Shown here in pieces: positions 42,916 to 54,682 of a DNA stretch of 64,000 bases; positions within the stretch are counted from its first letter, which is position 1; every line of letters starts with the position of its first letter. A program made the translations under genes and the position numbers. The stretch covers positions 845,483-909,482 of the forward strand of contig MNCI01010443.1 in the NCBI GenBank assembly GCA_015680685.1, given 5' to 3'. The stretch comes from Gnetum montanum. Its lineage: Eukaryota > Streptophyta > Gnetopsida > Gnetales > Gnetaceae. The notes beneath the pieces are model-generated. The model saw only the letters and a list, made by a program, of their open reading frames with translations, ran no database searches and was not told where the DNA came from.

Positions 42916-44602
42916 TGAAACACCACCAGATTTAGGCTCCCGAGTCTCAACCAAAAATTTAGCTGAGTGTCAAAACTTGGAAAATTTTTTCTAAGTGTTG
43001 AGTCTACACTCCTACTACTAGGACTATGCTCCAGAGCATAGCTAGCATAGTTGACACAAGCAACCTAGATTTGCAAAATTTCCTAAGTGTTAACAGTAGC
43101 TACAAATTTTTCTAAGTGTCCTGACTACATTCACCCTATTGGGACTATGCTCCAGAGCATAGTAAGCCTTAGAATAACCAGTTTTGTAGATTCACCTAAG
43201 TGTTAAGATAGAGGCTACTGAGATTTTCTAACTCCTAAGCTTATGCTTCCTACTACACTCTAGAGAGTAGTTAGCATAGTTTGCATGGGCATGTCATCTT
43301 TGCCAGATTTTTCCAAGTGTCAGGGCTATGCTCTCACCTATGGGACTATGCTCTAGAGCATAGATAGTGTAGCCTATGCTTCCTACTACACTCTAGAGAG
43401 TAGTTAGCATAGTTTGCATGGGCATGTCATCTTTGCCAGATTTTTTGACAGAATTTTCCTAGCTCCTAGGGATATGCTCTAGATTGTAGTCAGTGTAGTT
43501 TGTCGAAACTACCTCCAGAAGCCTTCAAAAAATAGGACTGGCTTGCATCTCAACTTCAACATCCCTTCAACAAGTAAGATTAGCAAGTTTTGCCCCTTCT
43601 ACATCCCCATTCATCCCAAAATTGTACCTATTCTCAACATCACTCCGAAGAGTGGGCAGCATAGTCTCCAAACTATACTATTTTACATTGTTGTCAAGTA
43701 CATAGCGGTCTGTTCAACACTCACACATACAGTCTTAGTAACATAGTCATAGTTTAGAAAATCTCAGAAGGTCCATTGGAGCACACCAACACAACATCAT
43801 TTGCTTCAATGGAAGTGTAGTTGGGGCTAGCATAGTCTCAACTATGCCTTTGCCATGTGGTTCCTAATCCACACTTCATGCTAACCTTAGCCCTATAAAT
43901 ACCCCAACATTTCACATTTTAGGGGTTGACAAATCAAAAGCAAAGTTAGCATTGGCATTCTAAGCACTCAAGCACACTTAGCACCTTCACGAAACTTAGG
44001 ACACAACTGAACACCATTGCACACAACTATGACATTGTTGTACACTGTCTAGCACACCATCAACAACTGGAGCCCATAGGAAACTACGAAACCAACCTGG
44101 TAGGCTCAAACTCCATGGCAAATGTCAGTTCTTCATAGTCAGACACCCTGAGATTATGATTATGTTGCCTACTGCACCTGTTATACACTATGTACCTTCT
44201 AAACTTTTCTTTATAGTTGACTATGCTGCCCCCATTTGGGGTGGTGACATTCTCTCTCTTGCTTACATTCTATGCATTTTCTCATATTTTGTTCAACATT
44301 TTACCATTTTAGTTGCATTTTTTACTATTTAAGCCAGTATTTGCATGTTTTCACCCTCATTTTCACATCCAAAACCTTTACTATGCTCACACCTATGGGC
44401 ACCATGGACATCGCAAAACACCTTGCAAACCCATAATACTCATTTTTTCATAACACCTGTAAGTCCTATTTTGATCAACAAGACCATTCTAGGCATCCCA
44501 CCTTTGTTCCCAACAGGCCCTTGTGCGAAAGTGAGGTTAATACTATGTGACTACAGACCTCTCGGTGTCCCATTCTAGCCTCCAATGTTTTTGATCACCA
44601 CA
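42916..44602 (+). repeat. B3 5' LTR
   Basis: 1687 bp, starts TGAAACACCACCAGATTTAG and ends GATCACCACA. U3 includes GCTATGCTCCAGAGCATAGC-like palindromes (43028-43045, 43147-43165, 43346-43365) and a 123-bp-spaced duplication of 70 bp (43253-43322 and 43376-43445). TATA at 43892-43901. Confidence 0.82.
43892..43901 (+). promoter_or_regulatory. TATA box of B3 5' LTR
   Basis: CCTATAAATA followed by CCCC, same context as B2 (CTATAAATACCCC). Confidence 0.75.
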
Positions 44603-44607
44603 ATCTT

Positions 44608-44627
44608 CTAGCACTAGAAGGAGGGCC
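44608..44627 (+). other. B3 primer-binding site
   Basis: CTAGCACTAGAAGGAGGGCC, 17 of 20 to B1. Confidence 0.75.
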
Positions 44628-44824
44628 TTCACCATTTTCTTCTTCATCCATCCCTTGGTTGTTGCCTTGTGTGTTCTCTACACCATGTGCAGATTGGTCC
44701 CCTTTTTTGGTTTCCTTGGAACCCCGCTTAACAACACTGGTGTTTACACTTTGCCAAACTCTAGGTTTTCCATAGAGCATAACTAGCTCTAGCGTAGTAA
44801 GCGTATTCAACTCTAAGCATAGTC

Positions 44825-45010
44825 CTAGATTTAGTTATTTTTTAGCACATTTGCACTTATTCATTTTTCTATTCATTTTAGGCTTAGCCATTTTTTTTTT
44901 GCATTTTTTATACTTAGCCATTTTTTTGCATTTTTATGCTTAGTTGTTTTCTCAGCAGTTGCATACTTAGCCATTTTTCTGCATTTTAGCACTTAGCCAT
45001 TTTCTTTGTA
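44825..45010 (+). repeat. B3 leader repeats
   Basis: Five to six copies of CTTAGCCATTTTTTTGCATT, matching the B2 leader. Confidence 0.7.
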
Positions 45011-45059
45011 TTTTTCATAAGAAGCCTTTGTGTTTCCTTTTACATCATGAATCCCAAAT

Positions 45060-47330
45060 AGCCTTCAACCTCCATTCTAAGTGTTGTTGTTGTTCGACCC
45101 ATTCAGTGGAAAATACAAATTGACCTTCCTAGGGCTAGGTGCCCTGTCCTAGCACATAGGTAATCTCTTAGGCAACACAACCTACCTCCCAAGGTCATGG
45201 TGCTTAACAATGAGCTATATAACTTCGTTGATGTAAAACTCCAGGAATTTTTTCCTTTAGAACACCAAGAAATGGAAGTCAAACATAGTTCTGAGATCAT
45301 GTATCATAATTGAAGGAAATGGTTCCCTTCCAATTTTGACTTTGTCCCACCCACAGAAGATTGCTAGTGGATGCTGGAAAACCTCATCCGCAACATGGGC
45401 TATAAGGCAAGGATGGACTATGAGGAGCCCCTTCCCGAGGATTTGGATGAGTTCAAGGCTCAATCTAAGCATGAGAACTTGATCCATGCCTCATTCTAGT
45501 AGATAGCCTTTGCTTTCGTTCCTTTGATGTCCCATACCCTAGTGTCATCACCTAGGTCAACACCTATGGCAACAACTCACTAGATGTTGCAGATGCACTA
45601 GGATGATACTCTGCCTTTTAGTCTTTTCTTTAGCATGCTCTTCACTATCCCTTCACAATATACATAGCCTTCATAACCTATTCAATCCATTTAGCTTATT
45701 TAGGTTGTCTAGCCTTCTATAGCAGTAATTGTTATGCCTATGCAACCCTACATGTACACCATGCACATTCCTCCTCCATTATACGTGACTCAAGTGTCGT
45801 TCATCCTACTTGTTGTGTTGGTACCCTACATGATGGCCTAGCCCACAAACCCATGGTAGGGTCCAAGTGTTGTGTCCATGACATAGCCCATGCAATAGGC
45901 ATCATGTGTAGTCACATAGCTCAGAGTTGGGTCGTGGGCCACTTAACAATTACAGCAGGCATCAAAACCCATGTAGCCCACCACTATAACCATATCCAAT
46001 TTGGATCAAGCATTCTAGCTGATCTAGAGCCTTAACAAAAAGGTCAAGTGTCTTAAGGCTACCTCCTCTAAAATTGTCCATGTGATGGACTTCTACCAAG
46101 ATGATCCAATCAGTCCTGTAGGCCCACCACTAGTATTTCCCATTGGGGTTCTACTCCCATAGTTCACTAAATACAACGATGAAGGGGACCCTAACATCCA
46201 TTCAGTGATCTTCTAGTCAGAATGCCTCCTATTGTAGGCATGGCCAAATGCCATCATCTATGTGTTTTCCATGTCCTTGACTAGCAAGGTACTAGCTTGG
46301 TATCATGCACTCCCCAAGGCCTTTTTGACTTCTTTGGAGGAATTACTTACCTAATTTGTCACATGCTTCAAATACAACTTGAATCCTAAGATGACCCTGG
46401 ATCAGTTGATGCAAGTTAAGCAAAGCCACCTAGAGCTTGTGTAGAAATTCATTCAACAATAGAGCATATCACTCAATGAGATTTGTGAGCGTATCGTGGA
46501 GATACATCTGCTAGGAATCTTCAAATACATAGTAAATGACTTCATCAAGTTGAAACCATACTACCTTGCCCCATAGTCCCTAAGTCAAGTGTTTACTCAA
46601 ATCAAGAGCATTCAGGATGTGGTGGAGGCTAACAAGGATCTGGCCTACATGGCCTACAAAAACTTGCATGTAAAGAAGAAGAAAGACAAGGAGAAAGATA
46701 AGTAGGCAATCACAACCATTTTGATAGTGGCCAATAAGGCTAAGCTAGCCAACATCAAACCAATAATCAAGCAACCCAAGGCCTTGGCCAATAACAACAA
46801 GGTGGATGGCTCTAACATAGTAGCAAATAACCAACCCACATTATCGATGGGCATGACACCAATTACCACAAGGCCTAACTTCAAGCACAAGGATTGCTTG
46901 AAGTATATACCATTACATATCAAACGGTTAGAGCTCTTGGGCGAACTGCTTCATGCTACACACATCCAGTATAAGAAGATATCTAAGGATGCTCATAAGA
47001 AGTATCATTGATATTGAAAGATCCTCAAGAATCCTTTAGTTACACTATCTAATGAGCCCCTGATCCCTAAGAATTTCAAATTGGATCAATTTTGCTAGTA
47101 TTAACAACTATAAGGTCATGACACAAACTTCTACATGGCTTTGTAGAATGACATCCAACACATGATTGACAAAGGCAAGTTGGTCCTTGACACAACCAAC
47201 TTAGTGTACCCCCAGAACCAATTGATGGAGGTTTACAAGAACTTGCTCAATGCAAGTGGTGCATGGTACATCATCAATGCCATTAGTGTTGATGATGATA
47301 AAAAACTAGCATGAGAGCCATTCGTGGTTC
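45060..47330 (+). pseudogene. B3 gag
   Basis: Collinear with B2 gag: FTKYNDEGDPNIHSVIF (46160), AWPNAIIYVFSMSLTSKVLA and WYHALPKAFLTSLEELLT, then LGIFKYIVNDFIKLKPYYLA and ANKDLAYMAYKNLHVKKKKD, and 46721-47011 (KDCLKYIPLHIKRLELLGEL). Stops are frequent, many of them TAG where B2 has CAG or other sense codons. Confidence 0.72.
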
Positions 47331-47859
47331 ATGTGCCCTCAAGTAACACTAGGGCCTTCTCGACATCAACTAGTTCGAGAATCCCTTTTGTCATTAGGAC
47401 ACCACCTAAAGCACCCATAACACCCTTTGTGGTCAGGGCCTTGTAGCATGTTGTAGTTGCAAAAAAAACAAACATCCTTCATCATAAGGATGTCACAACA
47501 TGTAGACTCCCTACCTATTGGGAGTCTAGTGGTAGAAAATGCAGCAACCACTACTCATCTAAGACCTCGTCCTACAATTGGCTCAAACAAATATATGAGA
47601 TGACAAATCGGGAGGCCTAATGAGCATCTCGCTGATCAAATGGTTGGGAAACACTAGGAGCAAAGGGAACTAGGCCCACCAAAGCCTATCCCCTTGTCTT
47701 CCATCCCAATGGTCCAACCAATTGAGGAGGTTGCAACAATAACTAAACAATAATAGAGCATTGAGGCTCTAGCAACTAGCAACCAACAAAGGAGCACTGA
47801 GGCTCCAAAGCAAGCAAAGTAAGCATGGCCCAAATCCCCTCCACAAGAGATTCATCTCT

Positions 47860-48167
47860 TGGACTACATGAAGGAGATGAAGGCCACCAATAACAAAGTG
47901 ACAAACAATTGCAAATATTTCCTTGATGCATTGGCCTCAGTCAAGTAGGCTTTAAAATAGAAAAACACAATGTTAAGCCTATATGACTTGATAATGACTT
48001 CCTCCACCCATTGTGAAGCATTACTGTGCATGTTAACCTTTATTCCTATCATGGAGGACATCCCAGTGGATGAATAGTCCATTCATACTGTGATGTTGCC
48101 TCCTCCCTTATAGGAATTGAGTTCAATGCCCCTTGCATTTCGTGATGAAAATATTAAGGTGGACAGG
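47860..48167 (+). pseudogene. B3 protease, N-terminal remnant
   Basis: PIMEDIPVDE matches B2 PIMEDILVDE (39340), and LPPPL-ELSSMPLAFRDENI matches B2 39390-39440. Homology stops at 48167. Confidence 0.6.
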
Positions 48168-50080
48168 CTTTGATGGACTCCTCTTTGAGTTGTTGTAGAT
48201 ACACATCTCACTCATGCTTATAATGGATTTTGTGGTCCTTCTTCATGTGTCCCAACTTACACACCTTAGTGTTAAATCTTTTCCACTCTTGGCCTTTTCA
48301 AGCAAGTAGATCCATCTGTAGCCTATGCTTGATGATCTCCTGGGTGGCCTCATTCTTACCCTGGATGGCTAACCAGTACCTGGTGTAATTAATCTCTATA
48401 GCCTACGAGGTACTATCTTCCCATGTCCAAGCCAATAAGAAATCATATTGGGATTGGATGTCCTTGATCTTCATGTTTTGGCTCACCATTATCTCTCGAA
48501 GATTGTGCATGTGTTTTCATAGGTCCTCATTCAAGTGCCTATAGGTCCCGAACACCTTTACACTAGAAAATATGCACTTGCTAACTACCTCATGCACACA
48601 TCATGGTACTTGCTCCACTTCAAGAGGGTACTCGGGGACGACATCCAACTTAGTCACTCAGCTCGAATCCTAGCAGAGCTTAGAACCTATTGGCATGCAA
48701 CAAGCAAATCAACATTAGCCATAGAAAAAGTGTAAAATTAGTAAAGTAACATAAGTTAAAACAATATCATATGCATACCAAACTTGGGATCTGCCTACTA
48801 TTTGCAGTCCACAATGTCTCCAACTATGCCTTCCATGAAGTTAAATTTATCTAGTGTCTCTACCCATGGCTTCATGTAGTGGGTAGGAGTGGGTGGTGGC
48901 TTGTTGGTAGGAACATATGAGGTTGTAACCCAACATGATGCAATATTTAGTGACAAATAAATAGCCAAAGATGCAAGAGAAAAATAACAAAATAGATGGC
49001 AACTCAAAGCGCTTACCAAGCAAGCCCTTGAGTGTGAGTGCGGGAAAATCTCCCAATTGCACACCCTAAAAGAGGCTAGAAAATTCACCCTCATCAAGGT
49101 GGAATAGCCCCTTTGCATTGAACTGTTGGAAGGCCTTCATTACCTCATGCAACTCCCCTCAGTGTGCCTACTCCTCCTCAGCTTGAGGAGGGGTTGTCTC
49201 TACCATTGTCGTTGCCGCTGTTTCGGTAGCCCTCTCACATAACTTAAAAACATAGCATAATAGCATTAGTATAACATAGAAAGAAAACATAAAAAATTAT
49301 AAACATAGAAAATTAAAAAAAATGCATCTATAGATGAATTAACCAACAACATCTATGTGCAATGTGGATATCTTAAGGTGGATCTTCTTGATGCTTGCTT
49401 GTCCAACTATCAGGGTAGCCTCCTTTGCTAGGCGTGGCTTCTTGATTTTTTCTTCAGAAGGCCCCACCATTTTTGTAATGTAAAAATTGGCCTTTTTCAC
49501 ATCCACAATAATGATTAGGTAACACTTGCCTACATTATCACAGGAAGAATGTGATCATGACTATCCTAGATGGGCTTTGGTTCTAATTGAGTATGAATCA
49601 TTGATCCCCTTTAAGGGATCTTGCATACAAGTGGTTGTGAATAGGTGCTTAATCCAAGGTTTGGACAGCTACTCATGATCCTACGCTACCTAATTCCTAC
49701 TATCTTAGACCACTAGGAACTCCACAAACCTTCACAAATATGCTACAAAGAATATGAAGTGCATGTGAGACCTTGCTTGGAGGTTGTAGTGAAGCCTGGT
49801 GATCTCTACTTGTAGTCTAGTGGTGAGGAAGGAGGCCCAATTAAATATCATGCTCTCCTCCAATAGCTCCCTCATTACCTATGCCTATTCCACCCCAAGG
49901 ATGTTTCCTTGGGAGAGTAGCTTCAGAAAGGCATGGGCATGAAAAAGAGGGTAGAGCTCCCAAACCTCAAGCACACGCATGTCTCTAACCATGATGCCTT
50001 TGTGAGATCAGGTGGTTCCCAACCACTCATCGATCTCTCCTATGGTCCACCTCTTTTTTGACCTTGTAAATGACCAATAA
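48168..50080 (-). pseudogene. antisense ORFX-like and coiled-coil region inside B3
   Basis: On the minus strand, from 50080 downward: KKRWTIGEIDEW, MRVLEVWELYPLFHAHAFLK, EESMIFNWASFLTTRLQVEI, SHMHFIFFVAYL, then VDVKKANFYITKMVGPSEEK followed by a charged, poorly conserved stretch to 48168. The block SMIFNWASFLTTRL corresponds in position and pattern to SMILMGKVNANLSHL of ORFX. Many stops. It may be an antisense accessory ORF of a Tat element, or a separate inserted element. Confidence 0.4.
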
Positions 50081-50773
50081 TCATTCAGAGGAGATTCCAA
50101 AGAAGTTAGCAAAGAAAACATCACTAAGGCCCAAGACTACCCTCACTCTGTGCATGCGGGTGATGAAGTGATAGGCATCATTGTTGAATGAGTCAATAAT
50201 GGTGACCATCCTGGCCACTAGAATGCTTGGGCTAAGGTCCAAGAAAAGGTCCATCAACCTAGCACACATGAGTTGATTAGTCAATGCCTCCGAGGCCTGA
50301 TGGCACAACCAATGTTTTGGCCCTTCTACATCATCATATTTCATTATGAGGGTGGCATCACTGCTACTTGTGGTGATGAACATCACCTTTCCTAAAGAAA
50401 CTACATCTGTAACATAGGAAAAATTTACATTAGCACTATGTAAGGAAGAATCAACAAGTACATGTGAGTAGGCTTAAAATTTGAGCAACAGGAACTTACA
50501 TGGAATAAATGGTGTGCATGAAGGAGGTGGTGGTGCAACTGGCTCCTCAAAGTTAGGCTTGTCAATAGCCCACCCTTCATCAAGCCAATCATAGGAAAAC
50601 ATGTTTGGGTACCAAGTAGGATAATTCTCTAGGTCCTTTTCCACTTGCTCAATCATAGCCTCCCAAAAGTTTGGACTAGAGAAAAATACCTCTAGGGTGA
50701 TGCAGGTCAAGGTAAGAGCCTCTGGCTTGTCATGAAGCCCCTGATCATCAACTTTAAATTTGGCATCGAGCAT
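50081..50773 (-). pseudogene. antisense unknown protein segments
   Basis: Two open segments: 50474-50773 (FFSSPNFWEAMIEQVEKDLE, MFSYDWLDEGWAIDKPNF, Pro-rich end) and 50081-50386 (LCHQASEALTNQLMCARLMD, SFNNDAYHFITRMHRVRVVL). They lie between the FCP1-like region and the ORFX-like region. No family recognised. Confidence 0.35.
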
Positions 50774-50874
50774 GAGTAATTAGTAGTTAACAAACTTAGC
50801 ATGGGTTGGTAGCAAGAAATATAACTCAAAATCATAGGAGCACTTACCCTCTAGCATAATATATGGTTCTAGGT

Positions 50875-51303
50875 AGGTTCTAGAACATGGTATGCACACA
50901 TAGAACAACACAGAGGGTATTTCTCCTATTGTACCAAGAGAACTTTGGAATTCCCAAAAATCTAGATAAGGGAGAAGTGTTTTTAAATCCTCATCTCAAA
51001 CCACTTGCTTAGTCATCACTAGTCATGGGCTCATCAGACATGAACCTCAGTATGTCCCAGTTGGCCTCAGGTAGCAATGTCTTGGTGATGGAAATCACAA
51101 ACTTCATAGCTAAGTGTGACCACATAATCACACTATAGTGTTGTAGTAGGAATTTCAAGAACTTGGATGCCCTTGGCCAAAACCATATTTCCTAATGACC
51201 TAACTTCATATCTAATGCAAGTGAGTTAGGCATAAGCTTGCTTATGTAGCAAAGGACACCGATAAGCTCCATGATGACCAAAATGGGCTTTAGCAATACT
51301 CTA
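50875..51303 (-). pseudogene. decayed FCP1/NIF-type (HAD) phosphatase-like domain
   Basis: The minus strand reads KPILVIMELIGVLCYISK, then FWPRASKFLKFLLQHYSVIM and MWSHLAMKFVISITKTLLPE, a WDILRFMSDE segment and NTLCVVLCVHTMF. This order fits the FCP1 homology domain of CTD-type phosphatases: a hydrophobic strand with D-L-N/D-G-x-L, RPxxxEFLxFxxxHFxVxxWS, and a late strand N-T-L-x-x-D-D. The nucleophile Asp and the late Asp pair are replaced (MEL, VVL), and three stops occur. I infer a captured host-gene domain; it is not functional. Confidence 0.42.
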
Positions 51304-52870
51304 CAACTTCAAGGCAATGAACATAGTGCTAGTATGCAATAAGATGCATTTTACACTTAGTAAAATTTAGCATGACATAGCATAACTTAGCAAGAAAAAG
51401 TATCCTAGGGCCTCCTGGGTCCCCACGAGTATAGGACATCAACATACACATTTGATGTGCCTAGTACTCTTTGGGGTAAAGAATGTTTTCGTAGCACTAG
51501 CATCTCATCTCACAGGTTCACATGTTTAGCCTTACACTTTGCATATTTTGACAGTACAATATTAGCATTTTGCATTTCACAGGTTTAACATGTTTGCATA
51601 AAATTCTCTAAAATTTTTGTAACTCTAGGTGACATGGTCTAAAAAACTTCGAAAAAGTTCTAACTCTAGGCTACCTTTGGGAGTGTAGTCCAAAAACATG
51701 AATTTTTTTTAATTGTTGGCTAAGCTCCCAGCAAGCATAGCTTGAAAATCTTAGAATTTTTAAAAACTTTTCACCAGTGCCTACACTCCTAGTAAGCTTA
51801 GCGCCAAAGCTAGAAGTCAATATTTTCAAAAAATATAACTTCTGGCTATGCTCCTCAAGAGCATAGCCTCAAAAATCAATTCAAAATTCAAAATTTTTTT
51901 AGGAAGAATAGCCTCAAAAATTTTCTTCCCATTGTTTAGCACTACATCCAATGCATGGTGCATCATGGCCGTGACCTCAGTAACCATACCACCAAGCCAC
52001 CAAGCCTTCCCCATGGCATTACCCTAACCAACGCTTTGGTACAGCCCCTACTATATGTCCTACCTTGCAGGTGATCATGACTACCAAACCCTTGTCCCTG
52101 TCTTACGCAGGGGATGAAAAATAAAAAAATGGCAAGGATCCTCTACCATGCTCTCGAGCTTGTAGGTGGTGGCTCCTAGTCATCACTGCCCAAACCTCCA
52201 TTTCTACCTTGCCTACATGCCAAGATAGAAACCATTTGTAGTGCACCCTACCTTGCTAGCAGCAGCCTTAGGGACATGACAAAACCCTCACTCCTACCTC
52301 ACATAGGTTGAAAAAATCATAAAAATAAATAATCATAATAGTTTCTCTTCCCTCATCTCCCTACATAGACCCACTACCTTTCTTGCCCTATGGCCACATA
52401 AACTACTACAGTAGCCATGGCTGCTACAAAATGTACCCTTACCCTCACTCTACCACCATTAAACCCTCATTTTGTAGCCACATTAGCCACCTCAATGCAA
52501 ACCCTTGCCCTTAAATCGAAACTAAATCCTTGGCCCCTATGCATCACCTTCTACCCAATGCATTCAATCCTAAACCCCTGCAAGACAGTGCACTCCCCCA
52601 CCACTATGATAGCCACAATTGACACAACGTTGACAACCCCTACTATGGTAGGGTGCTACCAAACATTTAAAACCTAAAACCCACAAAAAATGCCTAAGTG
52701 CATGATGTCAAAGAATGTAGAAAATGACAAGGGGGGTGACCATAATCAGGCATACCTAGCAATTGATGGTGCCATGTGCTCCTCTACACATGCCCATGAT
52801 AGGAATTCCAAGACTCGCTCTCCCTCATTCATGTTGGCTAAGTTGAGGTGCTGATGTCCACTTCAGTAAG
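51304..52870. other. stretch without recognised gene, LTR-like motifs
   Basis: 51520-51900 contains CTATGCTCCTCAAGAGCATAG (20 bp core) and GCTAAGCTCCCAGCAAGC units reminiscent of family B LTR U3. 52030-52680 is rich in CCCTACC/CTTGCCT words with no clear frame. It may be the LTR part of the antisense insert. Confidence 0.3.
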
Positions 52871-53202
52871 ACATTTTTGGTGACTAAACTCTTACAACTA
52901 TGCTATGGTTTAGAAAGTTTTTTTACCTTTTGATAATGACAAGTTTACTAAGGGTAAAATGTGCTTATATACTCCTAGGGACCACTTAAATTTTTACCTA
53001 CCTAGAACTAAACTCAATAGTACAAAGCATAGTCAGGTTGAGTGTAGTCACCAGAGTTAGAAATTTTTTGATTTTTCTGGTTATCTATAGACATAGAAAA
53101 TTTTTGAATATTTCTTATTGTCCAATGGGCACCTTGGACAATTTTGCTTTGCTAACACATTGAACCTCATTCCACTAATGCATTTAGCACATAAAATGTT
53201 TT

Positions 53203-53345
53203 GCTATGACATTAAACTGACATTTTATCTATCCACTATGACATTAAACTAGCACCCAACGGTCTACTAAGACCTTAAATTAGTACTTCACGGTTTGCTA
53301 AAATCTTAAATTGGTGACCCCATGGCTTGCCAAGGCCTAAACTTG
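53203..53345. repeat. minisatellite of ACATTAAACTAGCAC-type units
   Basis: Five units, about 33 bp apart, in the same order of variants as B2 40545-40735 (CTATGACATTAAACTGAC, CACTATGACATTAAACTAGC, CTAAGACCTTAAATTAGTAC, then two decayed units). Confidence 0.75.
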
Positions 53346-53559
53346 CCCATGCATCCCTTGCCATTAAAATCGTATTTACATAGGCAAAATTTTATCTCAT
53401 TGTTTTCTTTAATTGTGCATATTACTCTCATTAACATAGGTGTGGCTTGACATTTTTCTGGTTGTTTTTGTAGGATCATTGTAGGATTTGCAACATGTCT
53501 ACGTATAAGCATCTTCATTCACCATTGGTCCTCACCAAGCCACATGGTGATCTTACATG

Positions 53560-54682
53560 ATGCATCAATCCTCAATGCCTAGACCTTGAGCCCATAACCT
53601 ACGATGAATATATAACATTCATAGAAGCATCGCTAGACTAGCCAGACCATCTAGTCAAGGCTCTAGATCTAGAGGTAGGTGACGTTATCTAGGATCCCCT
53701 TGTTGAAGTCCCTATAGCAACATCTAGTGGTGAGGCAAAAAAATTGAAACTTAGTTCTTTGTTAGAGCCTAAACATTTCCAAAACATCGCAAAAGTACTT
53801 AATGAAAACATCAAGGAATTTGCATGGTCTTACGAAGACATGCCAGGCTTAGATCCTTATGTAGTACAACACAACATAATCCTTGATCCTAGCATGAAAC
53901 TAGTCAAATAAAAAGCTAGAAAGGTTAGGCTTGAGGTGGCAGATTGACTATGGAGACTGGGTTTTCAACATCATAGTTGTACCCAAGAGAAATGGAAGTA
54001 TATGCATTTGCATAAACTTTTGGGATCTGAACAAGGTGACCATCAAAGATGATTTTTTGTTGCCTAGTATTGATCAACTAGTCAATACTACAACTAGCCA
54101 TGTCTTGTTGTCCTTCATGAACAGGTTCTCGGGATAGAACAAAATTTGGATCAACCCAAAGCACCAATTTAGTACTACCTTCATGACCTCTTGGGGTACA
54201 TTTTACTACACCATGATGCACTTTAGACTCAAGAATGCAGGAGCGACTTATCAATGAGCCATGACATACATCTTTAGCGATTACCTATTAGCTTTGCTTA
54301 ATGATTATGTTGACAATATAGCAGTTAAATCCAAGGCATCATACAATGACATAGATGATTTAGACCTTGTGCTCAAATGTTGCTTGAAGCATGAACTTAG
54401 GTTAAAACATAATAAATATGTCTTCGGTGTCAAGATAGGTGCCACGCTAGGTTTCATAGTATCTAAAGTAGGCATATGTGTAGACCTCGATAAGGTTAAG
54501 GCCATTATCAACTTAGCACCATCAACTAATCTCATTGAGCTATGAGGGTTACAACGTAGATTTCAATTCATATGGTAGTTTATTACATAGTTGATTGACA
54601 AGTTGTAGCCAATGCAACACATGCTCAGAAAAGAAGTCCACTTTGAGTGGATAGTTCAATGCTAAGTAGCATTTGATAATTG
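53560..54682 (+). pseudogene. B3 RT linker and reverse transcriptase (Tat type)
   Basis: Linker: ITYDEYITFIEASLD, LSSLLEPKHFQNIAKVLNEN, FAWSYEDMPGLDPYVVQHNI. RT: FNIIVVPKRNGSICICINFW, DLNKVTIKDDFLLPSIDQLV, HFRLKNAGATYQ, YVDNIAVKSK (the second Asp of YVDD is Asn), NKYVFGVKIGATLGFIVSKV and KEVHFEW at the RNase H start. LKNAGATYQ and the HxLLSFM pattern place it in the Tat lineage. A frameshift (53930) and stops break it. B4 interrupts it at 54683. Confidence 0.85.

Larger units (their letters stand above)
42916..54682 (+). mobile_element. B3: Tat-like LTR retrotransposon carrying an antisense insert
   Basis: 5' LTR 42916-44602, primer site 44608-44627, leader repeats, gag (45060-47330), protease start (to 48167), an antisense block (48168 to about 52870), RT linker and RT (53560-54682), where B4 cuts it. 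It sits in the protease of A4 at the sequence ATTTCTCTT. The 3' end was not found. Confidence 0.75.
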
